Positions 59,178 through 64,000 of a stretch of DNA of 64,000 nt are shown here, piece after piece (position 1 is the first letter of the stretch; each line of letters begins with the position of its first letter). The notes below the pieces were generated by a model. That model was not told the DNA's origin, did not search any database, and saw only the letters and a program-made list of their open reading frames with translations. Made by a program: the position numbers and the translations under genes. The stretch lies in NCBI GenBank assembly GCA_014706385.1, contig JACGZH010000003.1, positions 248,001 to 312,000 of the forward strand, in the 5' to 3' direction. Source of the DNA: Phaffia rhodozyma. Lineage: Eukaryota; Basidiomycota; Tremellomycetes; Cystofilobasidiales; Mrakiaceae.

Positions 59178-61216
59178 GTCAAGAGATTTGGATCTATGAA
59201 TCTAGGGATGTGGTTGTATGAGATGATGGGAGTATTCTTGTATGTACGGTTGAGGAAAAGATGTGTATGCTGCTGGCTTGGCGAGTTTGTTTATGACGTC
59301 ACTCAATTCCAACAACCACTTCCTTCATTTCATGATGGTTTAAGAGTTTGTTCTTTTGCGACATTGAAGGGAAAAGAAAACATAGGTGTCTCAGAGAGAA
59401 GAAGAACGCAGGTCTATGGAGAATGTTGCAGAATACATGCCGGAGCGATTGTTGATGGTTGGAAAGATAACCTACGCTGGCAGGCAATCAATCCTATGTG
59501 TTTGTGCCTTCCTAGAGAGAGCTGAATCGAGGGCTGATACTCGATACAGCCATCTGGAGTGACAGTCTCTCCGTTGGGTCACCAAGGTGTAGATACTGTG
59601 GTAATGATAGATCAATGCAGATATTTGCTCAGTACGCTTGAGCTTGTACGATGAGAGATTGAGAACAACTGCAAGACCATCGGTTGGCTCGACTGCTCTG
59701 ATGTTTATGCTATACACCTGACACCAGGCGTCTATATAGATATCGCTGGGTTTAACTGCAGGCACCTCGATTGAAGATGATCTGACAGTCTGTTCATGTT
59801 TCTTTTTGGTAGACTATAAAGCGTTCACGATTTTTTCGTCATGGCCCATGGCAAGTCGAACCTTTGAAATTGGATCTTGAGCAAAGAAGGATGCACCAAT
59901 CTCGACAGCTTATAAGACATAAAGAAGTCGGACTGATGAGGACAACCGTCCGCGTTGAATAATTGTCAGTTGCCTTCACCGTGAAGAGCTCTGCTCAACC
60001 GGCTCATCAAACGCTTCTCTCGATGGCCACAGGAGGACTGGACATGTCTCTAGACAATGGCGCTCTGGCTGAAGAGGGTACTCAGTGATCGCTGTCGGTC
60101 AAGTCGTGTAAGCATCTTGCGGGGATCGACCGAGATCATCAGAAACAGCAACTTTGGATGAAGATCTAAGCGGCAGTATCAACAGCTCTCCGTGGTAAGT
60201 GCTTCTCACGCTCAGGCTGGCCTCGTGAGCTACCCTCCTCACCTTATTTGCTCGCTTCGGTCTCTTTCCTCAGACCTTCCTTCATTCAAAACTGCCAGTC
60301 TCGACGGTCTCCGCGCTGCTCTCGCCTCGCTTGATCAATATTGCTTTCGGCTTTTAACGGTCTTCGTTACATGACGTTACAGACTTCCTCAATGGAGTGG
60401 GCACATCGGCCGAGAGCAAGCGTACCACAGCGGGGCACTCCGTCTGTCGGAAGGACGTCTACGCACCTTCCTGGCCTTCGGCGACAGCGCCTTCTCATCG
60501 TCTTCTCTTGTGTATGCTTCTGGCTCAGTAAGAATACTGTTTCTCAAACTAAGGTCCTCCCCGCTGATTTAAGTTCTCGAAGTTCGGGAGTTCCCGACGT
60601 CAAGTGTGTGTGCTAAGTGCTATGGCGAGTCTCCGGTGATGAGTAAGATGTAGGCGATTAGAGAGTGTCGAAGCTTCTGCCGAAAAAGCTGGGTGTATTA
60701 TATATCTCAGAATAGTGTCCTAAAATGATGTCTCAAATGCTTGTCATTTTCTCTGCTTGCTCTCAGACTTGATGAATCAGAAATTCTAATGCGTCGCGCA
60801 ACATACTGCCTCTAGCCCTTCACCAGAAAGCGGACCAGGGTGCGAGAATGCTGGTGTTTGACACTGCCGCTGCTGCTCTGACTGCTGAGGCTGAAGCTGA
60901 GGTTGCTCCACAGACAGAAGTAAACAAATCTTATTAGTTAATAATATGTCGGTGGTCTGTGGTTTGAGGATACCCAAGTCCTGAAGTATCACGTATCGAC
61001 CACCATCAGTTGAAATTACCGTCTAGTGGCCAAAGCCATACAATCTCTGATGGTAGTACACAGTGATTTTCATTACGATTGTGTGTAGTCAACTTTGTAT
61101 CAAATTCAAAGAAAAGACTACGAAATATTTCAAACTTCACTGACCCACTTACAACAGCCACCAACGTACACCTCACTCTTCTGTTCACCTCGTCAACCAC
61201 CAAATAGAAACAAGTA
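59178..61216. other. Long gene-poor divergent region (2 kb)
   Basis: The largest stretch without a supported gene. It holds the second copy of the CRE element near its left end. Around 60030-60120 a short plus-strand reading (MATGGLDMSLDNGALAEE) recalls the N-terminus of ALY/Yra1-type mRNA export adaptors (xMSLDDII), and 60270-60360 has a short coding-like stretch, but I could not link them into a gene. It may be a decayed copy or chance. Confidence 0.4.
59265..59308. repeat. CRE-containing 44-bp element, copy B
   Basis: Copy B of the element at 56841-56884, starting 88 bp upstream of the GTPase-like start codon. The TGACGTCA palindrome is at 59294-59301. Confidence 0.85.
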
Positions 61217-62657
61217 ATGACAACCAGCCTCTTCGATCGAAGACGTGTTAATGGGCCTGAGGTGTCCTTTCCGCCGCTCTACGAAGACGAGTTGCCTCAG
61301 CCTGCAGCCTCAACCTCGATGTCGACTTTGAATTCGAACGCAAACACAACCGTCGCTCCTTTCGCCTCCCTCCAGGAGGCTGCTCTCGCATATCAGCGAC
61401 AAGGACGTAGTCCGGGTGACGTCCGGCCTGTCTGTATGTGCTTTTTGGTCTTCTAACAGATGGAAGTTGTTCATAAGTGATCTTGTGGCTGTCGGATTCG
61501 ATCACTCACTTCCCATTTTGATACTGTTCACATAGTTTTGAAGACTGGACTCATCAGCCAAGCTAATGGATCGGCCTACATAGAAATGGAGAACACCAAG
61601 ATTGCCTGTGCTGTGTGAGTAATAATCTGAAAGGATTCAGTCTGCTCCGAATACATTGTCAGACTCTCAACTCATGTACAACAACTCTTCCATGCGATAG
61701 ATATGGACCTCGTCCCAAACCTCCTCCTTACTCTGCTTCTGGAGTTCTTAACATCGAAGTCAAATACGCTCCGTTCGCGTCTGACCCTCGTCGGTTTCCC
61801 CTTCGGGTACGTGTTTTCATGCTTGAATTCCAAGTGCTATCATAAACGATCATTCTGGCTAAACCTTAGCTCCTCTCCGTGATATCAAACGCGGATCTTA
61901 CTCGTGTAGGACACCGAACCTCCCACACCTGCTACTTTGCTTAGCCAATCTCTCCTACCCGCTCTTCGATTGCACCTCCTTCCCAAATCACAATTGGACG
62001 TCTACTTGCTTGTATTGGAGTCTGATGGGATGGAAGGTATAGTCAGTGCAGGAGCGACAGTGGCGGGGGCTGCTTTAGCTGCCGTAGGAGGCACAGTTGA
62101 GATGAGTGGGTTGGTCGTTGGTGTCAGCTCGGTGCGTGCCTCTTTCTTCAGCTTCTTATTTTATTTCGGAGGCATCGAACAAACCTGATGTTTACAATTG
62201 ATTGGTTGTGTGATAACTTTGTCTTATAAATGGTTGGTAGGCGACGATTGGTTCGAAACTGCATCTCGATCCGACCTCGCACGAGTCCTTCCTAGCATCA
62301 TCCCGAGTAAGTCTGGCGTGCATGCCCGCTCTTGGCGTGGTCACCAACATCTGGCAGACCGGAAAGATTGGGAGCGAGCAACTCGTTGAGGTTAGTGTTC
62401 CCTTGTGTTTCTTGTTTACTTGAATCTCTTTCTCTGTTTCCTCTTTATCTAGCCTTGCAAGACGAAAGACTGATATATCAACTGAACTTGTCATCTACGA
62501 TGTTGTACGCTTCCTCCGAAAATCTGCCACACAGGTGATGGACACTCTGATGGAGAAAGCAAAGGACATCCACGCTGTCGTGACTCAGTCGTTGATCGAG
62601 GGTGTTCAAGAGCGAGAGCAGAAGGAAGCAGCCGAGAGCGCCATCATAAGAGCTTAG
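61217..62657 (+). CDS. MTR3: Exosome ring subunit Mtr3 (RNase PH-like, EXOSC6)
   Basis: The protein is a catalytically inactive RNase PH-fold subunit of the six-member ring of the RNA exosome, which degrades and processes RNA in the nucleus and cytoplasm. It starts MTTSLFDRRRVNGPEVSFPP, where DRRR-x-GPE-x-x-PPLYE is the typical Mtr3 opening. The fold continues through TGLISQANGSAYIEMENTKI, ACAVYGPRPK, LNIEVKYAPFA and LDVYLLVLESDG. VSAGATVAGAALAAVGG follows, then SLACMPALGVVTNIWQTGKI. The C-terminal helix (MEKAKDIHAVVTQSLIEGVQ) ends IIRA. There are about seven exons, with the last donor-acceptor pairs around 62132, 62400 and 62500. Rrp41 is the nearest alternative, but the opening motif favours Mtr3. 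Confidence 0.87.
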
Positions 62658-62959
62658 AAATCCAGCAGATGAGAGGAAAAATATAACATGTATAATAGAA
62701 GTTAATACAGAGCTGATCGTTCTTGATTGCTCATTTCCGGTACATAGTGAGTAAGACAGACAACTCCCTCTTTATAAACGTGGGACAGCAGGTAACATCA
62801 CATTATATAGCGGGAAAAATATGTTTCTACAAGAAACATTGCTTGAGAGAGAAGAGATGAATGAAAGAAATAAGATCGTTACGAGGAGACATTATCGAGG
62901 CATCACAAGAAGTCATAGAGCATACACACGCGCGCCATTTCCTCCTCATCATCATCTAT
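62658..62959. other. Convergent intergenic region
   Basis: About 300 bp between the MTR3 stop and the stop of the last gene. It includes aataaa-like strings and a short ACACGCGCGC alternation near 62927. No gene seen. Confidence 0.5.
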
Positions 62960-64000
62960 CTACAGATCGGAGAAGCTATCAAGGACCGCTCTCGGACGTA
63001 TCTCTTTGAATGGGTTCCCTGAACCTTTCTTCGCCCCATCTCTTCTCAACTTGTCAGGGCCAGGCAAGGAAGATCTTGATCGGACCGTGCTATGGACAGA
63101 ATAGTTCGGTTTTCTGTTGTCGTTGGTCGATTTCGAAAGTGGCTTCACTGGTGAGTCCGCCATGAACAAATCCATCTCATCAGAACTTCCTTCATCTTCA
63201 TCTATCACCTTTCTCAACTTTGTTATCATCTGTTTGCACGATTCAGACCCCGGAATCGTTTCCGTACGGGTAGTAAAGGTTTGTTTTAGGATGGACATTC
63301 TCGGAGGAGAAACAAGCCTGGCTGTCTTGAGAGACAAAGCCCGAGCAGGACTTGGAGATGCGACTGTTTGTCGCTTGGGAGGACGGCTCGGAGCGGGTGA
63401 GATTGGAGGGCAGATGGTTGATCTAGGGATTCGATTGATCGATCGGAGCCAAGGAGATGAGGGAGGCACGTACGGAGTGTAGAGTGTACGTTGTTGAATA
63501 GTCACAGATTTTGGAGTGTTCGTTGGAGCGTTGGTATGGGTATCGTAGAGATTGGAATGTGGGTTGATATAAATGGCACGATCGCTTTGTTGAGTGGTCC
63601 TCTCGGAGCGCGTTGATCCGCTGATTGAACAAGTCGATAAGGATTCAGAAGATGAACTAGAAGGCGAGAGAGGATCTGGACGGATAGTCGTTCGACATCT
63701 TCGTCTTGATTTCAAGCTGAATGCTCTTGACCCATACGTTTCACTTGAGTCTTCATCGTCAGAACTTTCATCTACAGACAAATCCGACTCGACAGAAAGA
63801 GACCTTGCACGCGGATTCTTTCTTGTACCCATTCGGCTAGGTTTGGAAATATTTGGTGTGACCTCGACCCAGTCTCCAACGAGTTCTTCCCAACGAATTC
63901 CGTTCACGGGATTTCCAGGTGTAGCAGTCGCCTGAGCAGCACATCGGGCTTGGGCTGAAATTGTCAAGTCGCGCAGACTTTCCCATTCAGTAGTTTGAAG
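62960..64000 (-). CDS. Unrecognised Ser/Pro-rich protein, 5' part outside window
   Basis: One open frame runs from the window edge to a stop at 62960-62962. Near the edge it reads TTEWESLRDLTISAQARCAA, a helix-like segment, followed by RWEELVGDWVEVTPNISK. The rest is low complexity and probably disordered: Asp/Ser clusters (DESSDDEDSSE), basic patches (KSRRRCRTT), many SP/TP pairs that could be kinase sites, and a C-terminal segment with NPFKEIRPRAVLDSF. The abundance of Ser-Pro sites with basic patches would suit a cell-cycle or chromatin protein, but I recognise no domain. The frame is open on the 5' side, so the gene continues beyond the window. Confidence 0.7.
   Translation of the reverse strand, partial: LQTTEWESLRDLTISAQARCAAQATATPGNPVNGIRWEELVGDWVEVTPNISKPSRMGTRKNPRARSLSVESDLSVDESSDDEDSSETYGSRAFSLKSRRRCRTTIRPDPLSPSSSSSESLSTCSISGSTRSERTTQQSDRAIYINPHSNLYDTHTNAPTNTPKSVTIQQRTLYTPYVPPSSPWLRSINRIPRSTICPPISPAPSRPPKRQTVASPSPARALSLKTARLVSPPRMSILKQTFTTRTETIPGSESCKQMITKLRKVIDEDEGSSDEMDLFMADSPVKPLSKSTNDNRKPNYSVHSTVRSRSSLPGPDKLRRDGAKKGSGNPFKEIRPRAVLDSFSDL

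Overview
The window is nuclear DNA of an intron-rich basidiomycete fungus. Nearly every gene is split by short introns (about 50-110 nt, GT...AG), and the products are fungal throughout (Cbp4, Rna1, Trp4, Gcs1-type ArfGAP, FxFG nucleoporins). The moderate GC content, dense introns and many CGA arginine codons would suit a tremellomycete yeast of the Phaffia/Cystofilobasidium type, but that placement is an inference. I resolved 24 protein genes and no convincing tRNA, rRNA, CRISPR or transposon. Many listed genes have spliced reading frames that I reconstructed by eye. | Layout, left to right: the 3' end of an M28 metallopeptidase (+); a Gcs1-like ArfGAP (-); mitochondrial ribosome recycling factor (+); a Zap1-like C2H2 regulator (-); a 2OG-Fe(II) oxygenase (-); a CUE-domain protein (+); a ferric reductase (-); eIF4E (+); an unrecognised RRM-like, possibly mitochondrial protein (-); the giant scaffold nucleoporin Nup192/Nup205 (+); a single-pass membrane protein (+); an aldo-keto reductase (-); an MLRQ/NDUFA4-like respiratory subunit (+); an FAD monooxygenase (-); an FxFG basket nucleoporin like Nup1 (+); LSM3 (-); TRP4 (+); CBP4 (-); RanGAP/RNA1 (-); a stand-alone adenylation-thiolation-reductase enzyme (+); a zinc-ribbon protein (-); a GTPase-like protein that lacks the GTP-binding motifs (-); exosome subunit MTR3 (+); and a partial unknown gene (-). 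| This is mostly a housekeeping region. Nuclear transport (Nup192, Nup1-like, RanGAP), RNA metabolism (LSM3, MTR3, eIF4E), mitochondrial function (RRF, Cbp4, MLRQ subunit) and metal or redox functions (Zap1-like factor, ferric reductase, iron oxygenase) recur. Gene strands alternate strongly, so most intergenic spaces are either shared divergent promoters or shared convergent terminators. | The most unusual items are the apparent pseudo-GTPase at 57068-59177; a 44-bp element with a TGACGTCA palindrome found upstream of both it and its neighbour; five micro-exons of 18-30 nt, four of them in or beside zinc-binding domains; and the Cys-rich N-terminus of the zinc-finger regulator.
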